DNA of 64,000 nt from Stenotrophomonas sp. 169 (GTDB lineage Bacteria; Pseudomonadota; Gammaproteobacteria; Xanthomonadales; Xanthomonadaceae), in contig NZ_CP061204.1 of NCBI RefSeq assembly GCF_014621775.1, positions 1,260,501 to 1,324,500 of the forward strand, given 5' to 3'. The position numbers and the translations under genes are program-made. This document shows positions 43,176 to 54,599 of this stretch, piece after piece (position 1 is the stretch's first letter; the number at the start of each line of letters is the position of its first letter). The notes beneath the pieces were generated by a model. That model was not told where the DNA came from, made no database searches, and saw nothing but the letters and a program-made list of their open reading frames with translations.

Positions 43176-43991
43176 ATGAGCGCGGTCTGGTGCAACGGTG
43201 AGCCGGCAGACGCCGCCGCGTTGTCCGCCGCGCTGGTCAATTACGGTCACTTCACATCGCTGCAGGTGCGCGATCGCGCGGTGCAGGGATTGGACCTGCA
43301 CCTGCACCGTCTGGTGCAGGCCACCGGCACGCTGTTCGGCACGACGCTGGAGGCGCAGCAGGTGCGGCGCTGGATGGCGTATGCGGTTGAACACAGGGAG
43401 ATGGCGGACGCTTCAATGCGGGTCACCGTATTCTCCCGCGCCTTCGATTTCCGCGAACCCTTGGCGGCCGTGCCGGTGGACGTCCTGGTGGCCGTGGGGG
43501 CGCCGGTGCAGTTGGCCGCCGTGCGCGCGGTGCGCAGCATCGGCTATCAGCGTGAGCTGCCGGCCCTGAAGCACGTGGGGACGTTCGGCCTGTTCCAGCA
43601 GCGGCGCGATGCCATGGCGGGCGGCTTCGACGATGCGCTGTTCCTGACCGCGGATGGTCTGGTCAGTGAAGGCACCACCTGGAATGTGGCATTTCTCGAT
43701 GGCGAGCAGCTGGTGTGGCCGCAGGCGCCGGCCTTGCGCGGTACGGCCGAGGCACTGCTGCAGGCGCATTGGCAGGGGCCTCAGGTGCAGCGCGCCTATC
43801 ACGCGGCGGAACTGGCCACGGCCACGGCGGCGTTTGCCTGCAACGCGAGCGGCATCTGGCCGTTGGGTGGCATTGACGGGCGTCTGTTGCCGGATTCCAT
43901 CGCCTTGGCCGAACGGGCCCGGAGCGTCATGGCCGCCGTTGCCTGGCAATCACTGGACGAGCAAGCGGTGCCGTCCCGCCCTCCGGCCTGA
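43176..43991 (+). CDS. PLP class IV aminotransferase-like protein (aminodeoxychorismate lyase type)
   Basis: The 271-residue protein has the fold-type IV pattern: PLP lysine in [20 protein letters not shown], and the cofactor loop [20 protein letters not shown]. It is shorter than branched-chain aminotransferases and nearer the PabC / D-amino acid aminotransferase group; substrate unknown. The ATG at 43176 is preferred over the GTG just before it. It lies 13 bases after ffh and may be co-transcribed. Confidence 0.8.
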   Translation: MSAVWCNGEPADAAALSAALVNYGHFTSLQVRDRAVQGLDLHLHRLVQATGTLFGTTLEAQQVRRWMAYAVEHREMADASMRVTVFSRAFDFREPLAAVPVDVLVAVGAPVQLAAVRAVRSIGYQRELPALKHVGTFGLFQQRRDAMAGGFDDALFLTADGLVSEGTTWNVAFLDGEQLVWPQAPALRGTAEALLQAHWQGPQVQRAYHAAELATATAAFACNASGIWPLGGIDGRLLPDSIALAERARSVMAAVAWQSLDEQAVPSRPPA

Positions 43992-44023
43992 TAGCCCATT
44001 CAGCCCGGAAAGGTCCGCTGGGG

Positions 44024-44052
44024 TTGGCGCGGACGAAAGCTGCCGCTATAAT
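44024..44052 (+). promoter_or_regulatory. Sigma-70-type promoter of the rpsP operon
   Basis: TTGGCG at 44024-44029 and a perfect TATAAT at 44047-44052 are spaced by 17 bases, about 50 bases upstream of the rpsP start. Confidence 0.8.
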
Positions 44053-44103
44053 CGCCGGCTTACCGCGCCATCCTGGCGACTGGGTTACATAGGAAAATAC
44101 ACC

Positions 44104-44364
44104 ATGGTCAAGATTCGACTGACCCGCGGCGGCGCCAAGAAGCGTCCCTTCTACCACATCATCGTGACCGACGTCCGTAGCGCCCGTGATGGCCGCAACA
44201 TCGAGCGCGTTGGTTTCTACAATCCGGTTGCCCAGGGCGCCGAGAAGCGTATCGAGCTGGACCTGGCCCGCGTTGACCATTGGGTCAAGAACGGCGCCCA
44301 GCCGACCGACAAGGTGCGCAACCTGATCAAGGAAGCGTCCAAGTCCCAGGCCGCTGCGGCCTGA
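44104..44364 (+). CDS. rpsP: 30S ribosomal protein S16
   Basis: The 86-residue protein begins [20 protein letters not shown] and has the S16 pattern ([20 protein letters not shown]). It is needed for small-subunit assembly. It is first in the rpsP-rimM-trmD-rplS group with a strong promoter upstream. Confidence 0.97.
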   Translation: MVKIRLTRGGAKKRPFYHIIVTDVRSARDGRNIERVGFYNPVAQGAEKRIELDLARVDHWVKNGAQPTDKVRNLIKEASKSQAAAA

Positions 44365-44407
44365 TCATGAAGGGCCGCGCCCCGCGCGGCCCGTCTGGCC
44401 TACGCAG

Positions 44408-44920
44408 ATGAAAGATATCGAGCGCCGGATCCTGCTGGGCAGGGTTGCCGGCGCTTTTGGTGTGCGCGGCGAAATAAAGCTCGAGTCGTTTACCGAGCCA
44501 CGTTCCGCCATCTTCAATTACCAACCGTGGATCGTGCGCAGCCCCTCTGGGCAGGAATCGACGCTGACCGGCGTGCGCGGACGCGACACCGGCAAGCATC
44601 TGATCGCACGGTTCCCCGACGTCGACGACCGCGATGTGGTCGAAGCGATGCGTGGCACCGAGGTCTACGTGGCCCGCAGTGCGCTGCCGCCGCCGAAGCC
44701 CGATGAGTATTACTGGGTCGATCTGGAAGGCCTTGACGTGAAAACCGTCGAGGGCGTGTCGCTGGGCCAGGTGTCGCACCTGTTTTCCACCGGCTCCAAC
44801 GATGTGCTGGTCACCCGCGGCGACCGTGAACGGATGATTCCGTTCGTGCTGCCGGAGTTCGTCAAATCGGTGGACTTCGACGCCAATCTGGTCGTGGTCG
44901 ACTGGGATCCCGACTTCTGA
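44408..44920 (+). CDS. rimM: Ribosome maturation factor RimM
   Basis: The 170-residue protein has an N-terminal beta barrel ([20 protein letters not shown]) and a PRC-barrel C-terminus ([40 protein letters not shown]). It helps 30S head assembly with S19. The TGA overlaps the trmD start by one base (TGATG). Confidence 0.96.
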   Translation: MKDIERRILLGRVAGAFGVRGEIKLESFTEPRSAIFNYQPWIVRSPSGQESTLTGVRGRDTGKHLIARFPDVDDRDVVEAMRGTEVYVARSALPPPKPDEYYWVDLEGLDVKTVEGVSLGQVSHLFSTGSNDVLVTRGDRERMIPFVLPEFVKSVDFDANLVVVDWDPDF

Positions 44921-45693
44921 TGCGGTTCGACGTCATCACGTTGTTCCCTGAATTCCTCGCCCAGTCCGCTGGGCTGGGCGTGGTCGGACGGGCACAGGAA
45001 AAGCAGCTTTTCAGCCTGCATGGCTGGAATCCGCGTGATTACGCCGAAGGCAATTACCGCCGGGTGGACGACCGTCCGTTCGGTGGTGGCCCCGGCATGG
45101 TGATGTTGATCGAACCGTTGCAGGCGTGTCTGGCGGCGGTGCGGGCGGCAGATCCGACGCCGGCGCGGCTGATTTACCTCAGCCCGCAGGGACGGCCGCT
45201 GACCCAGGCCAAGGTGCGGGAACTGGCGGCGTTGCCGCGGATGATCCTGCTCTGCGGCCGCTATGAAGGCATCGACGAACGTTTCCTGCAGGGCGAGGTC
45301 GACGAGGAAATATCCCTCGGCGACTACGTGCTGTCGGGCGGCGAGCTCGGTGCCGCCGTGATCATCGACGCGGTTGCCCGGCTGCAGGAGGGGGCGTTGA
45401 ACGACGCCGAATCCGCCGCCCAGGACAGCTTCGAAGGGGAGTTGGGCCTGCTCGATTGCCCGCATTTCAGCCAGCCGGCCCAGCATCCACTGGGAAATGT
45501 GCCGGACGTGCTGCGGTCAGGCAATCACGCGGCCATCGCTGCCTGGCGGCGCCAGCAATCGCTGGTACGCACTGCACAGCGGCGGCCGGAGCTGCTGGAC
45601 GAGACTGCCTTGTCCAAGGCGGATCGCAAGCTGCTGGAGCAGGGCAGGCAGGAGCTGGCCCGCCAGGTCCCGCCAACGGATCAAAACCCCTAG
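44920..45693 (+). CDS. trmD: tRNA (guanine37-N1)-methyltransferase TrmD
   Basis: The 257-residue protein begins [20 protein letters not shown]. The knotted SAM site is seen in [39 protein letters not shown] and [20 protein letters not shown]. It methylates G37 of tRNAs to prevent frameshifts. It is coupled to rimM. Confidence 0.97.
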   Translation: MRFDVITLFPEFLAQSAGLGVVGRAQEKQLFSLHGWNPRDYAEGNYRRVDDRPFGGGPGMVMLIEPLQACLAAVRAADPTPARLIYLSPQGRPLTQAKVRELAALPRMILLCGRYEGIDERFLQGEVDEEISLGDYVLSGGELGAAVIIDAVARLQEGALNDAESAAQDSFEGELGLLDCPHFSQPAQHPLGNVPDVLRSGNHAAIAAWRRQQSLVRTAQRRPELLDETALSKADRKLLEQGRQELARQVPPTDQNP

Positions 45694-45851
45694 CGCGCTG
45701 GCCCCGGAGTGGGCTAGAATCGCGGATTACCTCGGCCGTTCACCGCCGACGTGCACTACACATAACAAACGTGCAGCACAGTCCAGTGACTGCATGAGCC
45801 CTACGTTGTCAATCGACACGCCCACCCGAACATACGAATCGGTGTAACCCA

Positions 45852-46256
45852 ATGAGCAAGCTGAACAAGTCCATCCTCGCAGATTTCGAATCTGCCCAGA
45901 TCACCCGTGAACTGCCGAAGTTCAGCCAGGGCGACACCGTTGTCGTCAACGTGAAGGTGAAGGAAGGCAACCGCGAGCGCGTGCAGGCCTATGAAGGCGT
46001 TGTCATCGCGACCAAGAACGGTGGCCTGAACTCCGCATTCACCGTCCGCAAGATCTCGCACGGCTACGGCGTCGAGCGCGTTTTCCAGACCCACAGCGCC
46101 ATCATCGACTCGGTCGAAGTGAAGCGTCGTGGTAAGGTCCGCGCCGGTAAGCTGTACTACCTGCGTGGCCTGGAAGGCAAGGCTGCCCGCATCAAGGAAG
46201 ATCTGGCTGCTGCTGCGCAGGCCAAGGCCGCGCGCCTGGCTGCCAAGGCCCAGTAA
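45852..46256 (+). CDS. rplS: 50S ribosomal protein L19
   Basis: The 134-residue protein begins [20 protein letters not shown] and has L19 stretches ([40 protein letters not shown]). The tail is Ala/Lys-rich. The 158-base interval from trmD may hold an extra promoter (a TAGAAT box near 45714). A terminator follows. Confidence 0.97.
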   Translation: MSKLNKSILADFESAQITRELPKFSQGDTVVVNVKVKEGNRERVQAYEGVVIATKNGGLNSAFTVRKISHGYGVERVFQTHSAIIDSVEVKRRGKVRAGKLYYLRGLEGKAARIKEDLAAAAQAKAARLAAKAQ

Positions 46257-46285
46257 TACCCGTCGACAACTTCGGTTGTCGCCGC

Positions 46286-46312
46286 AACGGCCGCCTTCGG
46301 GCGGCCGTTTGC
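46286..46312 (+). terminator. Rho-independent terminator after rplS
   Basis: The stem AACGGCCGCC / GGCGGCCGTT has a TTCG tetraloop and is followed by a T-rich stretch, 30 bases after the rplS stop. Confidence 0.88.
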
Positions 46313-46344
46313 GTTTGGGTGGCAGGAGCCGCTATGTTCGGGGG

Positions 46345-46725
46345 ATGAATGCACAACCTCCCCTGATTCCCGAACATTACCCACCGCAGGTGCAGCGCGC
46401 CCTGCAGAAACTGGATGCCGCCGGTGCGAAACGCGCGATGTCCGCACCGCCCCTATACCGCCTGTTCTGGCGACTGGGCTGGGACGTGGCACCGCCGGTG
46501 CTGGCCAGCTTCGCCACCAACGTGCTCACCACCGGCCTGTGGTTTGGTGCCGGCTGGGGACTGGCGATGTGGCTGCTGTTCTGGCGCACCACTGGCATGA
46601 CCGGCGCGACGATGGTGGCCGCGGGATTGCTGGCGGGGCTGTTGTTCGGCGTCTGCATGGCCTTGCTGCTGCGCTACCAGCGCCAGCGCCTTGGGCTCCC
46701 GTTGTGGAGCGAAATCAACCACTGA
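46345..46725 (+). CDS. DUF6404-like small membrane protein
   Basis: The 126-residue protein begins MNAQPPLIPEHYPPQVQRAL with a helical front (KLDAAGAKRAMSAPPLYRLF), then two or three membrane helices (GLWFGAGWGLAMWLLFW; GATMVAAGLLAGLLFGVCMA). The LDAAGxKR...APPxYRLxWRLG pattern is one I associate with DUF6404. Function unknown. Confidence 0.65.
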   Translation: MNAQPPLIPEHYPPQVQRALQKLDAAGAKRAMSAPPLYRLFWRLGWDVAPPVLASFATNVLTTGLWFGAGWGLAMWLLFWRTTGMTGATMVAAGLLAGLLFGVCMALLLRYQRQRLGLPLWSEINH

Positions 46726-46744
46726 GATCGCGCCGCGCCCTGTG

Positions 46745-46889
46745 ATGCGGCGGGGCAAATCGACGCGACGGGATGACTCGGCGCGGCGGGGCAAATCGGC
46801 ACGGCGGGATGAATCGGCGCGGCGGGGCAAATCTACGCGGCGGGATAAATGGGCGTGGCGGGGATAAGTCGACGCGGCGGGATGACTCG
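46745..46889. repeat. 18-bp tandem repeat, about eight units
   Basis: Units follow the pattern (G/A)CGCGGCGGG(G/A)CAAATCG or the variant GATGACTCG end. Seven units are 18 bp and one is 19 bp. The repeat lies between the DUF6404-like gene and a SMAG cluster. The copy number is likely to vary between strains. Confidence 0.85.
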
Positions 46890-46896
46890 TGCCTCG

Positions 46897-46995
46897 GTAG
46901 AGCCGACTTCAGTCGGCTGCTTTTCGATGGAGCAGCCGACTGAAGTCGGCTCTACCGGAGCTGGGCATGGGGCAGCCGACTGAAGTCGGCTCTAC
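46897..46995. repeat. Cluster of three SMAG/REP elements
   Basis: Copies of the GTAGAGCCGACTTCAGTCGG type lie at 46897-46918 (plus), 46934-46955 (minus) and 46974-46995 (minus). The first two form an inverted pair. They sit downstream of convergent genes, where they could act as transcript ends. Confidence 0.85.
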
Positions 46996-47045
46996 CCGGA
47001 TCCGGATCCGGTGGGCGCGGGCGGTGGTGGCGTACCACCGGCGGC

Positions 47046-48533
47046 TCAGCGCGGTGGGGCGGCCGGGGACACCGCCGTCGGTGCCGCCATCTCCAGCGCG
47101 GCATCCGGGTCGGCGACCGGGGACGGCGGGCTGGCTGGGACCTCGGCGGGCGTGCCCTGCGCCGGGGCACCCATCATCCGCGCCTTGCGCCAGCCACCCC
47201 AGCGGTAGTACGCCAGCGACAGCAGCATCGACACCAGCGAACTGGCCGGGAAACTCCACCAGATCGCATCCACGCCCAGATAGGGCTGCAGCAGTTCGGC
47301 GAAGGGCACGCGTACGCCCCACAACGACCCGGCCAGGATCAGCAACGGCGCCAACACCGCGCCGGTGGACCGCACCACGCCGGAGATCACGAAGCTGACA
47401 CCGAAGAACAGGAACGACCACACCGCGATGTGGTTGAGGTGGCGCGCGGCCTCCAGCGCCTGGCTGCCGTCCGGCAGGAACAACGCCAGCGTGTAGCGGT
47501 CGAGCAGGATCAGCGGGGCGATCAGTACGCCGGTCATCAGGAAATTGAACAGCACGCCCTGCCGCGCGGTGGCGCGCACCCGTCCCCACTGCAGCGCGCC
47601 CACGTTCTGCGCGGCCATCGACGAACACGCCGCGCCGATCGCCATCGCCGGCATCTGCACATACGTCCACAGCTGCAGTGAAGCGCCGTAGGCCGCTGCG
47701 GTATCGGTGCCGTACTGGTTGACCATGGTCATCAACATGATCATCGACAACGAGATCAGTACCATCTGCAGGCCCATCGGCACGCCCTTGACCACCAGCG
47801 CTTTCAGGATCGGCAGGTCCACTTTGAACAGCGCCATATCCTTGCGACCCAGCCACAGCACGTGGCGCTTGTGGCGCATGTACAGCAGCAACGCAATCAG
47901 CGACAGGGTCTGCGCGATCAGGGTCGCCCACGCGGCACCCGCGATGCCGAGCTCGGGCAACGGGCCCAGGCCGAAGATCAGCAACGGGTTGAACACGATA
48001 TCCAGCGCGACCGAGACCAGCAGGAAGCGGAACGGCGTGCGCGAATCGCCCGCACCGCGCATGGCCGCGCTGAGGAAGGCGAACGCGTACAGCGTGGGCA
48101 TCGCGAGGAAGATGACTTTCAGGTAGGCCTCGGCCAAGGGCAGCGACTCGGCCGGCGTGCCCATCGCGGAAAGCAGCGGATGCGCAAGGAACCAACCGGC
48201 CACCGCGATCACCACCGACAGGCCGATGAAGAAGGTGGCGCTGGTGCCCATCACCCGACGCGCCTGGCTGATGTCCTTGGCGCCCATGGCCTGCCCGATC
48301 AGGATCGTCGATGCCATGCCGATGCCGAAGACCGAACCGATCAGGAAGAACATGATGTTGTTGGCGTTGGCTGTCGCCGTCAGCGCGGCCTCGCCGAGGA
48401 AGCGCCCGACCCAGACCGCATTCACCGAGCCATTCAACGACTGGGCGATGTTGCCCGCCAGGATCGGCAGCGAGAACAGCAGCAGGTTGCGGCCGATCGG
48501 GCCGGAGGTCAGGTCAAGGGGCGCTTTTGCCAT
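47046..48533 (-). CDS. MATE family efflux transporter
   Basis: The 495-residue protein begins MAKAPLDLTSGPIGRNLLLF and has twelve membrane helices in two homologous halves. MATE stretches include LPILAGNIAQSLNGSVNAVW and VGRFLGEAALTATANANNIM, with the second half starting VKGVPMGLQMVLISLSMIML. It exports cationic drugs using a sodium or proton gradient. The ATG at 48533 directly opens the family's start. A Pro/Ala-rich tail of about 45 residues is extra. Confidence 0.92.
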   Translation of the reverse strand: MAKAPLDLTSGPIGRNLLLFSLPILAGNIAQSLNGSVNAVWVGRFLGEAALTATANANNIMFFLIGSVFGIGMASTILIGQAMGAKDISQARRVMGTSATFFIGLSVVIAVAGWFLAHPLLSAMGTPAESLPLAEAYLKVIFLAMPTLYAFAFLSAAMRGAGDSRTPFRFLLVSVALDIVFNPLLIFGLGPLPELGIAGAAWATLIAQTLSLIALLLYMRHKRHVLWLGRKDMALFKVDLPILKALVVKGVPMGLQMVLISLSMIMLMTMVNQYGTDTAAAYGASLQLWTYVQMPAMAIGAACSSMAAQNVGALQWGRVRATARQGVLFNFLMTGVLIAPLILLDRYTLALFLPDGSQALEAARHLNHIAVWSFLFFGVSFVISGVVRSTGAVLAPLLILAGSLWGVRVPFAELLQPYLGVDAIWWSFPASSLVSMLLSLAYYRWGGWRKARMMGAPAQGTPAEVPASPPSPVADPDAALEMAAPTAVSPAAPPR

Positions 48534-48712
48534 GGACTGGAGATCGAACGGACGTGCGCGAACACTAGCACTTGGCGGGTCTGCAGGATGTGGCGGTGAA
48601 TCATTCACCGATGGGCACCGCAGGTAGCCGGGGGGAACCTTGATTGCTGGAGGGAAGCCCGCATGTCCTGAGCATAATCTTCTTGAATCCGCGAACGGAG
48701 CAACCCCTGTCG

Positions 48713-49120
48713 ATGACCGAGCTTTCCCTGCCGCAGCCCAGCGTCCGTCTGGACATCTGGTTGTGGGCGGCCCGCTTCTTCAAGACCCGCAGCCTCGCCA
48801 AGCAGTCGGTGGACACCGGCAAGGTGGCCGTGGCCGGACAGCGACCGAAGTCTTCACGTGCGGTGCGCGTGGGTGAGCAGCTGACCATCGAGCGGGGCGA
48901 AGAGCACTTCGAGATCGCGGTGGCCGCGCTCAGTGATCAACGCGGGCCGGCGACCGTGGCGCAGCAGCTGTACGTCGAAACCGAGGCGTCCAAGGCGCGG
49001 CGTGCCGAACAACGGGCACTGCGCATCGCCGCGCGTGATGGCTACCAGGCGCCGGAACACAAACCGGACAAGCGGGCGCGCAAGTTGATCCGTGCACTGG
49101 GTGATCTGGACGCTATCTAG
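48713..49120 (+). CDS. hslR: S4-domain RNA-binding heat shock protein Hsp15
   Basis: The 135-residue protein has an S4 domain (VRLDIWLWAARFFKTRSLAK, then DTGKVAVAGQRPKSSRAVRV) and a basic C-terminal extension (KPDKRARKLIRALGD). Hsp15 binds stalled 50S subunits carrying nascent chains. The ATG at 48713 gives the normal length. Confidence 0.92.
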   Translation: MTELSLPQPSVRLDIWLWAARFFKTRSLAKQSVDTGKVAVAGQRPKSSRAVRVGEQLTIERGEEHFEIAVAALSDQRGPATVAQQLYVETEASKARRAEQRALRIAARDGYQAPEHKPDKRARKLIRALGDLDAI

Positions 49121-49237
49121 CACTCATGGCGTCAACCGCATAGGTCAGGAACCGACGCGTCTACCTATGACGTGACCGTAATGGACCTGCACCACGGACG
49201 CGCGCCGCATCAGCGAACACGCTTGTCCGGCCTTGCC

Positions 49238-49268
49238 GACAGGTACCGGCATCATACCGGTACCTGTC
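49238..49268. terminator. Perfect 12-bp inverted repeat between hslR and katG
   Basis: GACAGGTACCGG, a 7-base spacer, then CCGGTACCTGTC. It lies between two convergent genes. It lacks a T-run on either side, so it may be a bidirectional terminator or mRNA-protecting hairpin. Confidence 0.5.
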
Positions 49269-49285
49269 GTCCGCACTGCGCAGGC

Positions 49286-51529
<2,244 letters not shown>

Positions 51530-51668
51530 CTACCTGTGTACTGGCGAGGAGGATCGACCTGACCAACCTAAGCACGCACGCGCAATCGGTACAGTCGATT
51601 TATTCAACCATGCTGATAGGTCTGGGCTATAGGACACGGCCTGCACGTCATGCGTTTTCGCAATCGAC

Positions 51669-52301
51669 TCAGGGGCGCTTGCCGAACAAGCCGCTGCCGA
51701 TCTTCATGACGTCACCGATACCGAACTTGCCGTCACCATCCTGATCCAGCAGCCCAGCGAGGCCACCGCCGGCCATGCCGGAGGCCTGCGCCTCCTGACC
51801 CAATTCCTGGCTCAGCTGGCCGGCATTGCCCTGCTGTGCAAAACGCTGTGCCAGGTACGACATGACAATAGGCGCGAGCAGGGCGAGCAACTGGCCGGAC
51901 TTGCCGCTGTCCAGGCCGGTTTTCTGGCCGAGCAACTGGGCAGCCTGCGGCGTTTGGCCACCGAACACATGGCCGAGGATGCCTGCACCGTTGGTGGCCT
52001 GGCCACCGCCGCCGCCCAGCACCGCACCGAGCAGGCCCCCCAGATCGAGGCCACCGGACGCAGCCGCTGGAGCGGCCGCGCTGACGGTCGAATGGTCTCG
52101 CTGCAAGGCATTCAGCAGCGACTGCGCGCCTTGGGGGTTGCTGGCGTTGTTGCCCAGCGCCCCCATCAGCAGCGGCAGGGCGGACTGGATGGCTTGGCTT
52201 GCCTGGTTGCTGTCCACGCCCAGCGTCTTGGATACCTGCTGCAGGGCAGGGCCCTGCTGCAGTTGCTGGAGGAGAGTGGAAGTGAGCGAGGAAGCATTCA
52301 T
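51669..52301 (-). CDS. DUF937 domain protein (YidB-like)
   Basis: The 210-residue protein has the helical DUF937 pattern (TLLQQLQQGPALQQVSKTLG; ASQAIQSALPLLMGALGNNA; LLALLAPIVMSYLAQRFAQQ), a Gly-rich middle, and a C-terminal Asp-rich loop LLDQDGDGKFGIGDVMK that resembles an EF-hand or dockerin calcium site. Function unknown; no signal peptide. Confidence 0.85.
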   Translation of the reverse strand: MNASSLTSTLLQQLQQGPALQQVSKTLGVDSNQASQAIQSALPLLMGALGNNASNPQGAQSLLNALQRDHSTVSAAAPAAASGGLDLGGLLGAVLGGGGGQATNGAGILGHVFGGQTPQAAQLLGQKTGLDSGKSGQLLALLAPIVMSYLAQRFAQQGNAGQLSQELGQEAQASGMAGGGLAGLLDQDGDGKFGIGDVMKIGSGLFGKRP

Positions 52302-52416
52302 GGCGGAGCTCCTGGGCGGTGGATGGGAAACCGCCCGAGCATAGCGCTGCGTGCACTAGCCCGGTGCGAAGGCCTCACGCCGCGCTCGAACACGCCAACC
52401 ACAAGCCTGGCCCCTG

Positions 52417-54393
52417 TCACTCCTCGGTGCCTTGGCCAATCCGCAGCAGCAGTCGGTCGAAATCAGGCAGGAGTACCCGGTTGCCGTGCCCGCTGAGGTG
52501 ATCCTGATCGAAGAACAACGGCTGCTCGCCATCCATCGCCGTGCAGCGCTCTGCTGTGCATAGCAGTGGCATGGGGTCCCATATGTGCACGGCGGGGTAC
52601 CGCGCGGCCAAGCGTTGCAGCAGTGCCATCTGTGGGGCCCGCAGTGCTTCCATCTGTGCGCGGGGCACGCTCAGCCCACCGGCGCAGGCCGGATTCATCC
52701 GGTTGAAAGCGTCAGAGCACCGGTAAGCGGCCGAACGAAACACCGGCAGGGGGGCATCAATGATGACCTGCACCTTCAGCGGTTCCAGTCGCGCCAGCAC
52801 AGCATTCGCCTCACGCTCGGCTGCAGCTTCATCAGCCGCACTGCGCTCACTACGCAGCGTGGCAAAGGCTGCCTCCTCCCCACCGCTGAAGTCCACATCG
52901 CGCAGTTCCGGCATGCGCAGGGACGCGAGCAGTACGATGTCGCCGGGCCGCGCATCGCGTTCGATCCCGGACAGCACCCGTTCCAGGTACGGCGCACACT
53001 GGTCGCTGCTGGCTCGCAACAGATTGACGATGCTGCAACCGCCTCGCTCATCCATGTGCAGGTTGAGGTCGAACTGCCGCGCCGCGATGCTCACCATGTT
53101 GCGATACGCCGCCGCGTGCGAGTCGCCGGCCACGAACAGATTGCGGCCCGCCAGTGCAGGTGCATCGATCGTTTCAACCGGCATCCACTTCGGTTGCCGC
53201 TGCGCCCGCCAGGTGTAGCCGTCGCCGGTGGTGCTCAGTGAAAGACTGTCGGTGTACTGGACGGTGGTCCAAGCGGCTGCCGTGGACACACCCAGCCCGG
53301 CCATTGCGACGAGCAGGATCTTGCCGGGATGCCAGCGTTTGCCCCAGCCTGCCGCGCGCACCGGGCATTCCACCCAGTGGTAGGACGCGCTGGCCAGCAT
53401 CAGCAACAGCACCGGATAGGCCCACAACGCGATGCCGTGCATGCCGTAGGTCCAGCGCAGCAGCACCAGCAGCGGCCAGTGCCACAGATACAGTCCGTAG
53501 GAAAGGCGGCCAAGGTAGGCCAGCGGACGCCACTGCAGCGCGCGCAGCAACGGCTGTGCGCGCTGGGCACTCGCGGCCGCCGTCGCCGCGGCAAGCAACA
53601 TCAGCGTGCCGACGACGGTGCCTATCACCCCTGGGACCGGGGACAGCAACTCCGGTACGAACAGGAAACCGACCACCAGCAGCAGCAGACCCGGCAGCGC
53701 CCAGCCCTGCCAGTGGGGGGCCAGCCGATGCGTGGCGACGAACTGGTACAGCAGCGCGCCCGAGGCCAGTTCCCAGAATCGTGCGGGCAGCAGGTAGAAC
53801 GCCGACACTGGCGCAGAACGCGTCTGCCAGGCGCCGAAGCACAGCGATGCCAGTGCGAGAACCGGCAGCAGCCACCGCGACCACGCCTGTGTGTGTCTGC
53901 CGCGCAGCCAGACCAGGAACAGCAGCGGGAACAGCAGGTAGAACTGCTCTTCCACCCCCAGCGTCCAGGTATGCAGGAAGGGGTTGAGATCGGCACCGGG
54001 TGAGAAGTAATCGCCCCCCTGCCAAGCCAGAACGAAGTTGCTGACGCCCAGCAGTGCGCCCAGGCCGGTCTGGTCGAACTGCTCGTTCCGCCACGCACGC
54101 GGAATGAGCAGTGCGGACAACAGGAAGGTAACCAACAGCACCAGCAGCAGCGCCGGTAGCAGGCGCAGCACCCGCCGCCGATAGAAATCCAGCAGGAAGC
54201 GGCCCGCGTGGTCGTTCGGCCGTGAGGCCAATGATTGGCTGATGACGAAGCCGGAGACGACGAAGAACAGGTCGACGCCGGTGAAGCCGCCGGGCAGCAG
54301 CGTGGCGTCGACATGGAATAAAATCACCGCGATGACGGCGAGCGCGCGTAGGCCGTCGATAGCGTTGTCACGGCGTGGTGTCGTATAGGACAT
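52417..54393 (-). CDS. AT3-SGNH acyltransferase (OafA/YrhL type)
   Basis: The 658-residue protein has an N-terminal acyltransferase-3 membrane domain (about residues 1-350: NAIDGLRALAVIAVILFHVD, FTGVDLFFVVSGFVISQSL, LGVEEQFYLLFPLLFLVWLR) and a C-terminal periplasmic SGNH domain (about 400-658: nucleophile in FVAGDSHAAAYRNM, final Asp/His in FDQDHLSGHGNRVL). Such proteins move acetyl groups onto surface sugars, for example O-antigen. The target is unknown. The gene stands alone. Confidence 0.93.
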   Translation of the reverse strand: MSYTTPRRDNAIDGLRALAVIAVILFHVDATLLPGGFTGVDLFFVVSGFVISQSLASRPNDHAGRFLLDFYRRRVLRLLPALLLVLLVTFLLSALLIPRAWRNEQFDQTGLGALLGVSNFVLAWQGGDYFSPGADLNPFLHTWTLGVEEQFYLLFPLLFLVWLRGRHTQAWSRWLLPVLALASLCFGAWQTRSAPVSAFYLLPARFWELASGALLYQFVATHRLAPHWQGWALPGLLLLVVGFLFVPELLSPVPGVIGTVVGTLMLLAAATAAASAQRAQPLLRALQWRPLAYLGRLSYGLYLWHWPLLVLLRWTYGMHGIALWAYPVLLLMLASASYHWVECPVRAAGWGKRWHPGKILLVAMAGLGVSTAAAWTTVQYTDSLSLSTTGDGYTWRAQRQPKWMPVETIDAPALAGRNLFVAGDSHAAAYRNMVSIAARQFDLNLHMDERGGCSIVNLLRASSDQCAPYLERVLSGIERDARPGDIVLLASLRMPELRDVDFSGGEEAAFATLRSERSAADEAAAEREANAVLARLEPLKVQVIIDAPLPVFRSAAYRCSDAFNRMNPACAGGLSVPRAQMEALRAPQMALLQRLAARYPAVHIWDPMPLLCTAERCTAMDGEQPLFFDQDHLSGHGNRVLLPDFDRLLLRIGQGTEE

Positions 54394-54500
54394 GGATGAT
54401 TCCGTGGCAGACGATGCCGCAGGATCAGAGCGATGGTCCTCCCGGACAAGTGGCAGACACGACAGTGCTGAAAACGGTTGGGCTGGCGTTGCGTCGCGGC

Positions 54501-54522
54501 AGCCGACTGAAGTCGGCTCTAC
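54501..54522 (-). repeat. SMAG/REP palindromic element
   Basis: A single minus-strand copy of the GTAGAGCCGACTTCAGTCGG type lies in the 206-base interval between the acyltransferase and mutS. Confidence 0.8.
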
Positions 54523-54599
54523 CTGGGTGCGACGGCGGCAACGTTACCGCTGCCGCCTGCTTGGCTGATTCCGGCGCGTCACTACCGCGCCGGCAGGGC

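Noticed and set aside
46453..46830. Minus-strand ORF encoding RRADLPRRAESS-type repeats
   Set aside because: It overlaps the DUF6404-like gene antisense, and its pattern is just the translation of the 18-bp tandem repeat.
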